A stretch of 64,000 bases of DNA, taken from positions 69,313 through 133,312 of the forward strand of contig CAYVRP010000005.1 in NCBI GenBank assembly GCA_964454025.1. Direction: 5' to 3'. The stretch comes from JAFGBI01 sp964454025. Its GTDB lineage: Bacteria > Myxococcota_A > Polyangia > Polyangiales > Polyangiaceae. The notes beneath the pieces were generated by a model that saw only the letters and a list, made by a program, of their open reading frames with translations, had not been told where the DNA came from and ran no database searches. This document shows positions 44,993 through 54,438 of the stretch, piece after piece (position 1 is the stretch's first letter; each line of letters begins with the position of its first letter). Made by a program: the position numbers and the translations under genes.

Positions 44993-45361
44993 GGGGGATC
45001 TGCGGCACCCGACCAGCGCCTGTCCGCCGCGGTGAACCGCCGAGTGGCGTCGCCGCCGATCGAGCCAGCGTCCCGGCGGAGCAACCGGCGAAAGACCCCG
45101 TGACGAGCGGTCAGGCGCGCCGCATCCGGCGCGAATCGGGGAGGGCGACGCACGTCGGGGGGGGCGGAGTCGGATGTCTGGGGCAGAAGCCTGAATGACG
45201 TCGATACCCCGTCGCACCAAAGGGAATGCCCGTAGTGCCCGGCGAGCGAACCCGCGACGCCACCGCTTTCGACCCCGGGGAGCCGCGCAGGCGCGACGTC
45301 GGACGCCCGTTCCTCCGTCCGCGTGCTACCGTTTGGCAGCTCGTCGACCGGGGAGTCCGTG
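44993..45361. other. Gene-free stretch upstream of the FG-GAP lipoprotein
   Basis: About 370 bp carry no supported gene. It must contain the promoter and the GGGGAG ribosome-binding site for the lipoprotein at 45362. It may include further unrecognisable debris of the HflX relic. Confidence 0.45.
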
Positions 45362-47661
45362 ATGTCCGTCAACAAGCTGTCGCTCCAGCTCTTCGTGATG
45401 ATGATGATGGCCGCCCTCGGCGGCTGTCAGAGATCCGGTTCCAAGCATGAGGAGCAAGCCGGGGCCGCCACGGGTGGCGAGGGCGGTGCGGAGGCGGCGG
45501 GTGGCGCGGGGGTGACCGGCGGCGCGGAGGCGACCGGGGGCCGCGGTGGCGAGGGGGGCGTGGAGGCGACCGGCGGCGTGGAGGCGACCGGCGGCGTGGA
45601 GGCGACCGGCGGCGCGGAGGCGACCGGGGGCCGCGGTGGCGAGGGGGGCGTGGAGGCGACCGGCGGCGTGGAGGCGACCGGCGGCNNNNNNNNNNNNNNN
45701 NNNNNNNNNNNNNNNNNNNNNNNNNNNNNNNNNNNNNNNNNNNNNNNNNNNNNNNNNNNNNNNNNNNNNNNNNNNNNNNNNNNNNCCGCGGTGGCGAGGG
45801 GGGCGTGGAGGCGACCGGCGGCGTGGAGGCGACCGGCGGCCACGGTGGCGAGGGGGGCGTGGAGGCGCCCGGGGGCCGCGGTGGCGAGGGGGGTGCGGGC
45901 GCTGCGGGGGGCGCCGGTGGTGCCGGAGGCGAGGCCCCCACTCCGGACGCGCCGACCCTCGAGCTCGAACCGACAGCCATCAAGCTCTTCCGCTTCACCT
46001 GGGCCGACGTGTCCGGGGAAACCGAGTACCGGCTACTGGAGAGCGTGGACGGCGCCTCGAGCTTCGTGGAGGTGGCCAGCCTCGACGCCGACGTGACGGC
46101 GTTCGACCACGAGGTCTTCCTGCCGGGGCGGTTCAACGCCCGGTATGTCCTGCAGGCGTGCAACGCCAGCGGTTGCCGCGATTCCGACGAGGTCACGGTC
46201 AGCGACTCCCTGGTCGGCGCGGTGGGCTACGTCAAGGCCTCCAATACGGGAGCAGACGACCGCTTCGGCTACTCCGTCGCGCTCTCCGCGGACGGGGCGA
46301 CCCTCGCGGTGGGCGCCGTCGGGGAGGACGGCAGCGGCACCGGCAGCGGCGGCGATCAAGCCGACGAAGCGGCACCGGACAGCGGCGCCGTGTACGTCTT
46401 CACGCGCGAGAGCGCCGGGAGCTGGTCGCAGCAGGGCTACCTCAAGGCCTCCAACACGGAGGCTGGGGACGGCTTCGGCCGCTCGGTCGCGCTCTCCGCG
46501 GACGGGGGCACCCTCGCGGTCGGCGCCGACGAGGAGGCCAGCAGCGCCACCGGCGTCGACGGCGATCAAGCCGACAACTCGGCGCCCAGCAGCGGCGCGG
46601 TGTACGTCTTCACGCGCGACGGCGCGGGGGCCTGGTCGCAGCAGGCCTACCTCAAGGCCTCCAACACGGACGCCGGGGACGGCTTCGGCCGTTCCGTCGC
46701 GCTCTCCGCGAACGGCACGACCCTCGCGGTGAGCGCAGAGGGGGAGGCCAGCAGCACCACTGGCGTCGGCGGGAATCAGGCGAACGACTCGGCGCCCGGC
46801 GGCGGGGCGGTGTACGTCTTCGCGCGCGACGGCGCCGGCGTCTGGTCGCAGCAGGCCTACATCAAGGCCTTCAACACCGAGGAGTACGACTTCTTCGGTC
46901 GCTCGGTCGCGCTCTCCGCGGACGGGGCAACCCTCGCGGTGAGCGCCGACGGGGAGGACAGCGACGCCACTGGCGTCGGCGGCGATCGAACGAACGATTC
47001 GGCACCGGGCAGCGGCGCGGTGTACGTCTACATGCGCAACAGCAGCGGGGTCTGGTCCCCGCAGGCCTACGTCAAGGCCTCCAACACGGCGGCAGGCGAC
47101 AGCTTCGGCTACTCCGTCGCGCTCTCCGGCGACGGAGGCACCCTCGCGGTGAGCGCCCGCAACGAGGACAGCGGCGCCACCGGCATCGGCGGCGATCAGA
47201 CGGACGACTCGGCACCGGACAGCGGTGCGGTGTATGTCTTCACGCGCGACGGCCGCGGCGCCTGGTCCCAGCAGGCGTACCTCAAGGCCTCCAACACCGG
47301 GGAGTACGACTTCTTCGGCCTGTCCCTCGCACTCTCCGCAGACGGCGGACTCCTCGCGGTGGGCGCTTCCATGGAGGATGGCGGCGCCACCGGTATCGGT
47401 GGCGATGAGGGTGACGATTCGGCACCGGCCAGCGGGGCCGTGTATGTCTTCGCCCGCAGCAGCGGGGTCTGGTTCCAGCAGGCCTACGTCAAGGCCTCGA
47501 ACGCCGCGGCCGGCGCCAGTTTCGGCCGCTGCGTCGCGCTCTCCGCAGATGGCGGGACGCTCGCGGTGGGCCCGGCGCGGGAAGACGGCAACGCCACCGG
47601 AATCGGCGGGGATCAGGACGACCAGCGCGCGGCCAACAGCGGGGCCGTATACCTGTACTGA
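45362..47661 (+). CDS. Lipoprotein with Gly-rich repeats, FN3-like domain and seven FG-GAP-like repeats (contains assembly gap)
   Basis: The ATG at 45362 opens a lipoprotein signal, MSVNKLSLQLFVMMMMAALGGC, with lipobox LGGC. A low-complexity GGVEATGG/GGRGGEGG tract follows, broken by 100 Ns. The frame before the gap (phase of 45362) and after it (phase of 45805) differ, so the true gap length is not 100 and the gene is probably continuous. After the gap come an FN3-like domain (KLFRFTWADVSGETEYRLLE, then YVLQACNASGC) and seven repeats of about 70 residues (Y-K-A-S-N-T, D-x-FG-x-SVALSADG-TLAVGA, GAVYVF). These resemble FG-GAP/beta-propeller blades, so a single seven-bladed propeller is likely. 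It is probably surface exposed; the ligand is unknown. Confidence 0.82.
45530..45900 (+). repeat. GVEATG/GRGGEG minisatellite around the gap
   Basis: Tandem units of 18 bases (ggcgtggaggcgaccggc and variants) alternate with 21-base ggccgcggtggcgagggg types on both sides of the N run. This is a protein-coding minisatellite, the evident cause of the assembly break. Confidence 0.85.
45686..45785. other. Assembly gap (100 N)
   Basis: Exactly 100 Ns inside a tandem repeat; a conventional placeholder, so the real length is unknown. Confidence 0.98.
46228..47661 (+). repeat. Seven tandem 210-bp FG-GAP-like repeats
   Basis: Repeat starts (codon for Y in YVKASNT) are at 46228, 46438, 46648, 46858, 47068, 47278 and 47485. 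Five spacings are exactly 210 bp and the last is 207. DNA identity between units is high at GCGCTCTCCGCGGACGG and GGCGGTGTACGTCTTC, so they arose by recent duplication or are homogenised. Confidence 0.9.
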
Positions 47662-47898
47662 TCCCCGAGATCCTCGGACTGCCAGGGTGCCTCTGCTTGC
47701 CGTTCCGTGGCTCGCCGCGGATCCCGCTCGTGGCGGTGTTCGCGAGCGGCGGGCTTGGGCGGCGGCGTCCGCGCCTGCCACAGGTGGACGGGCGCGACGT
47801 CAGCGCGTAGCCCCGGCGGTCTGAGGCGAACGCCGCCGCCCGCACGACCGCGAGCGCAGCGGGAGCGGGCCGAGGCGCCACCGGCCTCGCGCTGGTTC

Positions 47899-49827
47899 CT
47901 ACCGCCTCCGCTCGAGGCCGCGGTAGCGGAACGCGACCGTGAGCGGCCCGTCGAGGGCGAGGGTCTTCTCGAAGTAGGTGGGCGTACCCTGGATGGGGAG
48001 GGTGACCAGCACGGGCGCCGCGCCCGGTTCGACCGCGGAGGTGCTCGGTGCGGCCAGGGGCGGCGGCGGCATCTGCTGGGCGGGCAGCTCGTTGGCGAGC
48101 TCGACTTCCTCCGCGTCCTTCTTGTCGTAGGCTTGCTCGACCCCGAGATCGCCGGCCTCCTCGGCCTGCGCGGCTCGTGGGGCCGGGGGCTGGAGCTCGA
48201 CCGGCTCCGAGAGCTCGTCGACCCGCTCGAGCGTCCCGTCCACGGTGCGGCGCCGGATCTTGGCGCCGTCCGGCGAATAGACGATCCAGGAGACGTAGGT
48301 GCTCGGCACGTCGACCACGGGGAGGGCGGCGCTGAACTCGCCGCGCCCGCGGGCATCGGCGCCGGGGCCGTTCTCGACGTACACCACCTCGAGCTCGTAG
48401 CTCGCCAGGGCGTCGCCCGCCTGTTGCGAGCGGACGAGCGGCACCATCACACGGCCGTCCGGGGCGCGCGCCGGCTGCACCGCGCGGCCCGCGACGGAGG
48501 CGCTCCAGAGCTCGGCGCCCTTGGGGAGCGCGAGCTTGAGGAACTGGCGGCGGTTGTTGCGGATCTGGTAGCGGACCGAGGTGAGGCGGCGCCCCTCGCG
48601 ATTCCAGGTGGTGCGCGCGGCCGTGCGGTCGAGCAGCGTCACCAGCACCTCGACCTCCGGGTGCTCGGCCGCGACCAGGGCGACCGCGGGCTTGGCGCCG
48701 AGGTACTTGTAGCCGAGGACGAGCGGCTGATCGGTGACCCCGAGGATCGCGGGCGGCAGCGTGCGCACGTCCACGGGGGTCGCGTCGGCGACGGTGCCGG
48801 CGGACAGCTCGAGGTTGCCGCGCGCCTCGACGCCGATCCAGCCGCGGACGCGCTCGACCCCGAGGGGCACCAGGACCGGGGCGGCCAGGCTGGCGCCGGC
48901 GCCGGCCAGCGGCTGCTCCATGACGACGGTGAGCCCGTAGGCCCCCTCGGCGGCGTAGTTGAGGGCCACCACCAGCTCGCCGTTCTCCACCTTCCAGTCC
49001 CGGAGGCCTGGCCCGTTGACCTCGAGCACGGTCATCCCCGGCGGCACCGCGTAGCGGAAACCCTCGACGCCGGCGAAGAGGATCGAGCTGTTGACCGTGA
49101 CGCGGGCCCGGATGGCGCCGTCGCCGAGGCTGGTCAGGGTGTAGACCTCGCTGTAGACCCGCGCCTCGCGCTTCTGGGTCGCCTCCTCCACCTTGCGCTT
49201 CCACTCGATGGCGAGCGCCCCGGTGGCGGGGATGGTCGCCTCCACCACGCGCGCGTCGCCGACCACCTTGTCCGACTTCAGCTTGGCGTTGGCGACGGTG
49301 AAGTCGAGCGCCTCCTTCGAGGGTACCGAGAGGGTGAGGCTGGTGGCGCCGGAGGGGACGAGCATGAAGGCGATGCCGCTCGAGCCCTCCGCGGAGGTGA
49401 CGGCTGCGCCGAAGGTGAGGACGAGGTCGAACTCCGTCCGCCGGTCGGTGACGAGGTGATAGAAGCCGCTCTCGACGTAGACGGGGGCTTCCTTCCCGTC
49501 GATGGTCGCCGTCTCGAGCGCGACGGAGGCGGGCAGGAGCGGGATGGACGAGAAGCCCTTGGGCCGGAGCGGGCGGACGCGCAGGGTCGCGGTGAAGCGC
49601 GCCGCGTAGGGCTTGCCGTCGTCGAAGAGCACCTCGCCGCGGTAGCGGGCCGAGGAGATCGCGTGGTCGCGCGGTGGCTCCTCGGGCTTGTCCGCCCGGT
49701 TCTTCTCGTACATCTCGAGGAAGCGATCGAGCTCCAGCACGACGCGCTCCGGCTCCTGCGCGCGGGCGGGCAGGGCGAGCGGGAGCAGGGCGAGGATCAG
49801 GGCGGGGGTGACGGCGCGGGGCTGCAT
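47899..49827 (-). CDS. Secreted protein of unknown function (first of a tandem pair)
   Basis: This 642-residue protein has a Sec signal peptide MQPRAVTPALILALLPLALPARAQ, cleaved after ARA. The mature part is beta-rich (RGEVLFDDGKPYAARFTATLRVRPL; VYTLTSLGDGAIRARVTVNSSILF), with no catalytic motif I can name. Repeated strand patterns suggest several beta-sandwich domains. The C-terminus has an acidic-to-Pro-rich linker, VEQAYDKKDAEEVELANELPAQQMPPPP, and ends in a short beta piece (VAFRYRGLERR). It follows the gene at 49868 by 40 bp and shares with it the style of long beta-rich domains, so the two probably form one envelope complex. Ends in TAG. Part of the linker DNA is repeated at 44.8 kb. 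Confidence 0.72.
   Translation of the reverse strand: MQPRAVTPALILALLPLALPARAQEPERVVLELDRFLEMYEKNRADKPEEPPRDHAISSARYRGEVLFDDGKPYAARFTATLRVRPLRPKGFSSIPLLPASVALETATIDGKEAPVYVESGFYHLVTDRRTEFDLVLTFGAAVTSAEGSSGIAFMLVPSGATSLTLSVPSKEALDFTVANAKLKSDKVVGDARVVEATIPATGALAIEWKRKVEEATQKREARVYSEVYTLTSLGDGAIRARVTVNSSILFAGVEGFRYAVPPGMTVLEVNGPGLRDWKVENGELVVALNYAAEGAYGLTVVMEQPLAGAGASLAAPVLVPLGVERVRGWIGVEARGNLELSAGTVADATPVDVRTLPPAILGVTDQPLVLGYKYLGAKPAVALVAAEHPEVEVLVTLLDRTAARTTWNREGRRLTSVRYQIRNNRRQFLKLALPKGAELWSASVAGRAVQPARAPDGRVMVPLVRSQQAGDALASYELEVVYVENGPGADARGRGEFSAALPVVDVPSTYVSWIVYSPDGAKIRRRTVDGTLERVDELSEPVELQPPAPRAAQAEEAGDLGVEQAYDKKDAEEVELANELPAQQMPPPPLAAPSTSAVEPGAAPVLVTLPIQGTPTYFEKTLALDGPLTVAFRYRGLERRR
48071..48104 (-). 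repeat. 34-bp exact repeat, copy 2
   Basis: This copy encodes the ELANELPAQQM part of the linker in the secreted protein and is identical to 44793-44826. Confidence 0.85.
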
Positions 49828-49867
49828 GGTTCGGGTTCCTCTCGAGCGGGAACGGGGACGGGCAGGG

Positions 49868-52174
49868 CTAGCGGGCGCGCGCGCCGCGGTGGCGTCGCGC
49901 CAGGAGGTGGACGGAGCGCTCGGCGCCGGGCTCGAGCAGCAAGAGCTCGTAGCGCACCGCCTCGCCGGCGGCGGGCAGCGGGACGATGGCCGTGGGGGCG
50001 ACGGGCGGTGCGCTGGGAGGGGGCCGGGGGACGAAGTGACCGCCGCCGAAGGGCCCGCCGCTCCAGAGCTTCATCTGCGCCGATGACTCGAGCTCCTGGC
50101 GCTGCGCCTTGGCCGCCTGCACGGCCTCGAGCTCTCCCTCGAGCTCGGCGGCGGAGTAGGCGTTGCTCGCCGACTCCGCCTCGTCGAACTGGTAGAGGTA
50201 CTCGGACTCCTGGATGGCCTGCGCGTACTCCGCGGCGGCGGCGTCGTAGTCGCCCTGGTCGCGGAGCGCCCGCGCCCGCTCCTGGGCGGCGCGCTGCTTC
50301 GCCTTGTGGTCGGCGGCGCGGGCGCGGGCTTGGGCCCGGATCCGGCGGCTCGATGCGTCCGCGGGCGGCGCGGGCGCGGGCTTCGCACCGCCGGCCTTCT
50401 TCGGTGGCCCGAGCCCCTTGCCCGCCGGTTCTGCGGCGGGCTCGGGCGTCATCGACGGCGGCGGTCGCAGCAGGGCGAGGTTGCTGGCGAGACCGCGCTG
50501 GTTCTCGCTGGTGGCGCCGAAGGCGTCGAGCTCGGCCAGGCGCTGCTCGGCGCGGCCGAAGTCGTTGCTGTTCCAGGCGTCGAGGGCGTCGGCGTAGAGG
50601 GCGTCGGCCTGCGCGACGTCCGCCTCGTTGGTGAGCCCGAAGGCGACCTCCTGAGCGTGCGTGAATCGGCGCACCACGGCGCGCTCGCCGGGCTCGAGCA
50701 GGGAGCGGTAGTGGCGCGGCAGGCCGACGGTGACCTGGGTGACGGCGACGGGCGCGGCGACGACCGGGAGCGGCAGGTCCCGCTCCTCCCGCCGGCTCCA
50801 GCGCTCACCGGGCGCTGCCAGCACCAGCACCACCGGGAAGGTGAGCCACCCGTCCGGGGTTTCGACGGACCGCTTGAGGGGGACCTGGAGCCGGTCGCCC
50901 GCCACGCCGAGCCGGACCTCGCGCCCGGCGACCCAGGCGCCGACGGGCCGCGCGCCCGCGGGCGGCCGTACCTCGAGCGCGGCCGCGCGCTCGTTGGTCA
51001 CCTCGTAGCGGGCCCGCAGCAGGGTCGCGCCGTCGGCGGCGGTCACGTAGCGGAGGTCGGCGATCTCGCCCCGGACCGGCGGGCCCGGCACCGGCACGAA
51101 GCGGTAGCAGGCGAGCGTGCCCACCGCCGTCCCGTCGTCGAGCCGGAACGCCGCGGCCGGGGCGCCGACGACCAGCCCGCGCGCCCACTCCGGCAGCTCC
51201 TGGAGGGCGAGCGTGGCGGCGCCCTCGAGGGTCGGCACGGCGTCGACCTCCCCGGTGCGGGCGAGGGTGAGCGCGGACTCGAACCGGAAGGCGTCCCCCG
51301 ACGCGAGGCGCGGCAGCGGGAGGCGGCTCTCCGCGCCGCGCGGGATCGGCGTGGTCGCCGTCAGCTCGAGGGTGGTGGTGGTGGTGACGGGGGCGCGGAG
51401 CTCGATCGCGAGCTCGTCGCCCTGGCGCGTGAAGGAGGCGACGTTGGGTCCGGTGACGTCGAGATCGGCGCCGAAGCCCGCCGCCTGGAGGGTGAGGCGG
51501 GTGAGCGCGCCGCGGTGGACGGTGAAGGTCACGCGCGCCCGCGTCTCGACCGCGTCGTCGTCGACGGTGAGGCCGATGCCGGCGGTCGCGAAGGCGAGGG
51601 TGCCGCCCTCGTCCGCGCCGGCGGTCGGGGCCTCGAGGCGAAGCGAGCGGCTGCCGGTGACGTACCGTTCTCCGTCGCGGACCACCACGCTGCCGTCGGA
51701 CGCCGTGACCCGGAGCGGCGTCGGTGCCTTCACGCGAACGACCCCCGCGACGGCCTCGAGCAGCTCGAGCTCCGCGGGGAGGCTCGAGCCGGGGAGGAAG
51801 GCTTCGATCTCGAGCGTGACGGGCCGATCGACCCAGCCCACCACGACCGGGCACTGCTCCCCCTGCCAGAGCGACGCGGGGGTCCCGTTCCAGGTGGCGC
51901 GGAGCAGGTGCGCGCGGGCCGGCAGCAGGTCTCCGGCGAAGTAGGCCGCGCGCTCGGCCCGCAGCGTCCACCGTCCTTGGATCCGTACCCCGTCGGGCTC
52001 GACGGTGAGGAGGACCTCCCGGGATCGTGCCCAGGCGTGGCGGGGGGGCAGCTCCGCAGCAGGGGACAGCTCCAGCAGTCGCTCCCCGGAGATCTCGACC
52101 TGCCCGGGGCGGAGCTCGGTCGCGTCCGCCAGCAGCGGAACCACAATCCCCAACGTCGCCCAGAGCTCGAGCAC
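49868..52174 (-). CDS. Secreted protein of unknown function with coiled-coil tail (second of the tandem pair)
   Basis: This 768-residue protein has a short hydrophobic start, MLELWATLGIVVPLLADA, that could be a signal peptide. Residues to about 500 are beta-rich (GVRIQGRWTLRAERAAYF; LTLEIEAFLPGS-like strands; RARYEVTNERAAALEVRPPAG). About 530-720 is helical and charged: a TPR-like ADALYADALDAWNSNDFGRAEQRLAELD, a Pro/Ala/Lys linker, then a coiled coil RIRAQARARAADHKAKQRAAQERARALRDQGDYDAAAAEYAQ. No known enzyme motif is visible. It lies directly upstream of the 47899 gene in one apparent operon. Ends in TAG. Confidence 0.7.
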   Translation of the reverse strand: MLELWATLGIVVPLLADATELRPGQVEISGERLLELSPAAELPPRHAWARSREVLLTVEPDGVRIQGRWTLRAERAAYFAGDLLPARAHLLRATWNGTPASLWQGEQCPVVVGWVDRPVTLEIEAFLPGSSLPAELELLEAVAGVVRVKAPTPLRVTASDGSVVVRDGERYVTGSRSLRLEAPTAGADEGGTLAFATAGIGLTVDDDAVETRARVTFTVHRGALTRLTLQAAGFGADLDVTGPNVASFTRQGDELAIELRAPVTTTTTLELTATTPIPRGAESRLPLPRLASGDAFRFESALTLARTGEVDAVPTLEGAATLALQELPEWARGLVVGAPAAAFRLDDGTAVGTLACYRFVPVPGPPVRGEIADLRYVTAADGATLLRARYEVTNERAAALEVRPPAGARPVGAWVAGREVRLGVAGDRLQVPLKRSVETPDGWLTFPVVLVLAAPGERWSRREERDLPLPVVAAPVAVTQVTVGLPRHYRSLLEPGERAVVRRFTHAQEVAFGLTNEADVAQADALYADALDAWNSNDFGRAEQRLAELDAFGATSENQRGLASNLALLRPPPSMTPEPAAEPAGKGLGPPKKAGGAKPAPAPPADASSRRIRAQARARAADHKAKQRAAQERARALRDQGDYDAAAAEYAQAIQESEYLYQFDEAESASNAYSAAELEGELEAVQAAKAQRQELESSAQMKLWSGGPFGGGHFVPRPPPSAPPVAPTAIVPLPAAGEAVRYELLLLEPGAERSVHLLARRHRGARAR

Positions 52175-52326
52175 GTCCGGGGGGACTCTATCACTCCGTC
52201 GAGGCGCTGGGCGCAGGGCGGCTCTTCGGTCGCCGCAGCCCCGCCACCGCCCGGGCCAGGTGGGGCGGGGTCCGCGGTCGACCGCGCTGGGCCGGCCGGG
52301 ACCGGGTCAGCGCGGTCCGCGGGCGC
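52175..52326. other. Intergenic stretch
   Basis: About 150 bp between the start of the secreted-protein gene and the end of the Cys-rich ORF on the same strand. Nothing recognised. Confidence 0.4.
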
Positions 52327-52803
52327 TCACCCGGCGCAGAGCGCGTTGTTCGCCGGATCGATGTTGGCGGGGCAGGGTTGCCCCTCGGCGCAGGAGCCGC
52401 CGTCCCCGCACTACTGGCAGGACGGGACGGTCGCGTCGGCGCAGTCCGGGTCGAGGACGCCGCACCCGCAGTCGCAGCCGTCGTTCGAGCCGTGGCAGCC
52501 GAATCTGCAGGTCCACTCCCTGGGGGCGCAGTTGGCGTCGACCCCGTTGCGGTCCCGATCGATGCCGTCGCTGCGGACCTCGGGTGCCCCGGGCTAGACG
52601 GTCGGATCCTCGTCATCGCAGTCGGTTTCGATGCAGGCGCCGTCACCGTCGGCGTCGCCGGAGCGGGGGCCGTCGAGGCAGGTCAACAACTCGTCCTAGA
52701 GCCGCAGGCAGGTGCCTGCCACCACGCGCTCCACGGCCCCGAGCCCCATCACCGACGCCGCCGCGATGCCGCGGCGCGAACCAACCGTCGTGACCTTGCG
52801 CAT
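52327..52803 (-). pseudogene. MopE-type Cys-rich secreted protein with three in-frame TAG codons
   Basis: Reading on the minus strand from ATG 52803 to TGA 52327 gives 159 codons in one uninterrupted phase, with TAG at codons 36 (52696-52698), 70 (52594-52596) and 131 (52411-52413). The translation is clearly that of a myxobacterial metal-binding-motif protein: GDADGDGACIETDCDDEDPTV, TAG, PGAPEV; then WTCRFGCHGSNDGCDCGCGVLDPDCADATVPSCQ, TAG, CGDGGSC (cited in pieces). MopE-type proteins normally have Tyr at the second site (DPTVYPGA) and, from memory of such sequences, often Tyr at the third (CxYC). No frameshift and no TGA or TAA interrupts it. A nonsense-mutated pseudogene is the default reading; amber readthrough is the alternative. 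Confidence 0.7.
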
Positions 52804-53098
52804 GTCGCCTATTCTCGACTGCCGCGCCGTGGAGGCGCGGCGACCCCCTCGTGATGGCTCGCTCCGAGACGTTCCACCGAGGCTTGGCGCCGCAATTGCG
52901 CGCGGTTGCGCGGACCGCGACCGCAGCGCGCAGTGGGGCCGGGAAGTCAGCCTGGCCAGCGGTTCGGCGAGGGCAATCCGGTGCAAGTCGGGCTGTCGGA
53001 CTCTCGAGGTGCGGCCACGGTCTGGGCCCCTGCTCCGCCACAGACGAGGGCGCTCGGATCCGTGCTATCGGTCCGCTCCGTCCGGCCGGAGCTCGCTC
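52804..53098. other. Divergent intergenic stretch
   Basis: 295 bp between the Cys-rich ORF and the transporter gene; no gene, hairpin or repeat recognised. It presumably contains the transporter promoter. Confidence 0.4.
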
Positions 53099-54334
53099 GT
53101 GAACGCCACCGGGATCGTCGTCTTCGCGCTCACCTACGCGCTGATCTCCGCGCGCCGGCTCGAGGTGCTGAACCTCGACCGCCCCGCGGCGGCGCTGCTC
53201 GGGGCCGTGGCGTGCGTGGTGGCGGGCGTGCTGTCGCCCCGCGACGCCCTCGGGGCGGTGGACGCGGGGACCCTGCTGCTCCTGTTCGGGGTGATGGGGA
53301 TGGGCGCGTTCCTCGCGGTCGACGGCTTCTTCGACGGCATGGAGCAGCGCCTGGTGGCGCTGGCGCGGACCCCGTCCCGGCTGCTCGGGTGGATCGTGTG
53401 GGGCGCCGGGATCCTGGCCGCGCTGGTCACCAACGACGCCGTGTGCGTCCTCGGCGCTCCGCTCGTGGTGCGCCTGATCGAGCGGCATCGCCTGCCGCCG
53501 CTGCCGTTCCTGCTCGCGCTCGCCACGGCCTCGAACACGGGGAGCGTCGCCACCCTGGTGGGCAACCCGCAGAACATGCTCTGCGGCACCCTGGGCGGGC
53601 TCTCCTACCGGGAGCACCTGGCGCTGATGGGCCCGGTCGCCGTCGCCGCGCTCGCGGTCAACCAGCTCCTGCTCGGGCGGTGGTTCCGCCGCGAGCTCGC
53701 GGCGGCGACGCTGCAGCCCCCCGCCGCGATGACGGCGCTGTCCCGGCGCGCGAAGGCCACGCTCGGCGTCGTCGCGGGGAGCGTAGCCGCCTACCTCTCG
53801 GGCGCGGATCTCGCATGGACGGCGGCGGCGGGTTTCGTGGTGCTGATGCTGGTGCACCGCCGCGATACCCGCGAGCTCTGGCCCCGCATCGACTGGTCGG
53901 TGCTGCTCTTCTTCGCCGGCCTCTTCGTGGTGGTGGAGGGCTTCACGCGCAGCGGGGCGCCGGCGGCGCTCTTCGCGCGGTTCCCGCTGGCCAGCGGCGC
54001 GACGGCGGGCGGACCCGGCGAGATGCTCCGGTTGGCGCTGATCTTCCTCGTCGGGTCGAACCTGGTGTCCAACGTCCCTTTCATCCTGGTCGTGCGCGAG
54101 CAGATGGCGACCCTGCCCGACCCGCGCCTCGGTTGGGAGCTGCTCGCGATGGCCTCGACCTTCGCCGGCAACCTCACCCTGCTCGGCTCGGTCGCGAACA
54201 TCATCGTGGCGGAGGCCGCGCGCGGGCTCGGGGGGTACGGGTTCTGGCAGCACCTGCGCGTGGGCCTCCCCCTCGCCATCGGGACCACCCTGCTCGGCGT
54301 CGCGTGGCTGTCGCTGGCGGCGGCGTGGGGGTGA
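53099..54334 (+). CDS. Membrane transporter of the ArsB/NhaD/SLC13 ion-transporter superfamily
   Basis: This 411-residue protein has about eleven hydrophobic segments. Two inverted-repeat signatures typical of the superfamily are visible: AALVTNDAVCVLGAPLV with LATASNTGSVATLVGNPQNML in the first half, and VGSNLVSNVPFILVV with ASTFAGNLTLLGSVANIIVAE in the second. The NxGSxATxxGNPQN / NLTLLGSxAN pair is that of ArsB/CitM-like permeases. The transported anion or sodium/proton exchange cannot be decided; no arsenic genes are nearby. The start is GTG at 53099 (MNATGIVVFALTYAL), which begins the first helix; the longer open frame to 52712 overlaps the Cys-rich ORF. Confidence 0.85.
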   Translation: MNATGIVVFALTYALISARRLEVLNLDRPAAALLGAVACVVAGVLSPRDALGAVDAGTLLLLFGVMGMGAFLAVDGFFDGMEQRLVALARTPSRLLGWIVWGAGILAALVTNDAVCVLGAPLVVRLIERHRLPPLPFLLALATASNTGSVATLVGNPQNMLCGTLGGLSYREHLALMGPVAVAALAVNQLLLGRWFRRELAAATLQPPAAMTALSRRAKATLGVVAGSVAAYLSGADLAWTAAAGFVVLMLVHRRDTRELWPRIDWSVLLFFAGLFVVVEGFTRSGAPAALFARFPLASGATAGGPGEMLRLALIFLVGSNLVSNVPFILVVREQMATLPDPRLGWELLAMASTFAGNLTLLGSVANIIVAEAARGLGGYGFWQHLRVGLPLAIGTTLLGVAWLSLAAAWG

Positions 54335-54438
54335 GTCGGGTCGCCGCCCCGGAGGGGGGACCACCTGGCGAGCGGGGCTCCGCTCGCGCGCGGCGCTTTT
54401 CTGGATCCCGGGGGGACCCTCGTGCGAGATCCGGGAGG

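Noticed and set aside
44291..45220. A complete 309-codon minus-strand gene.
   Set aside because: Only about 65 codons resemble real protein (HflX and the shared linker); the rest is Ser/Arg/Pro/Thr-rich shadow, so it is treated as a relic.
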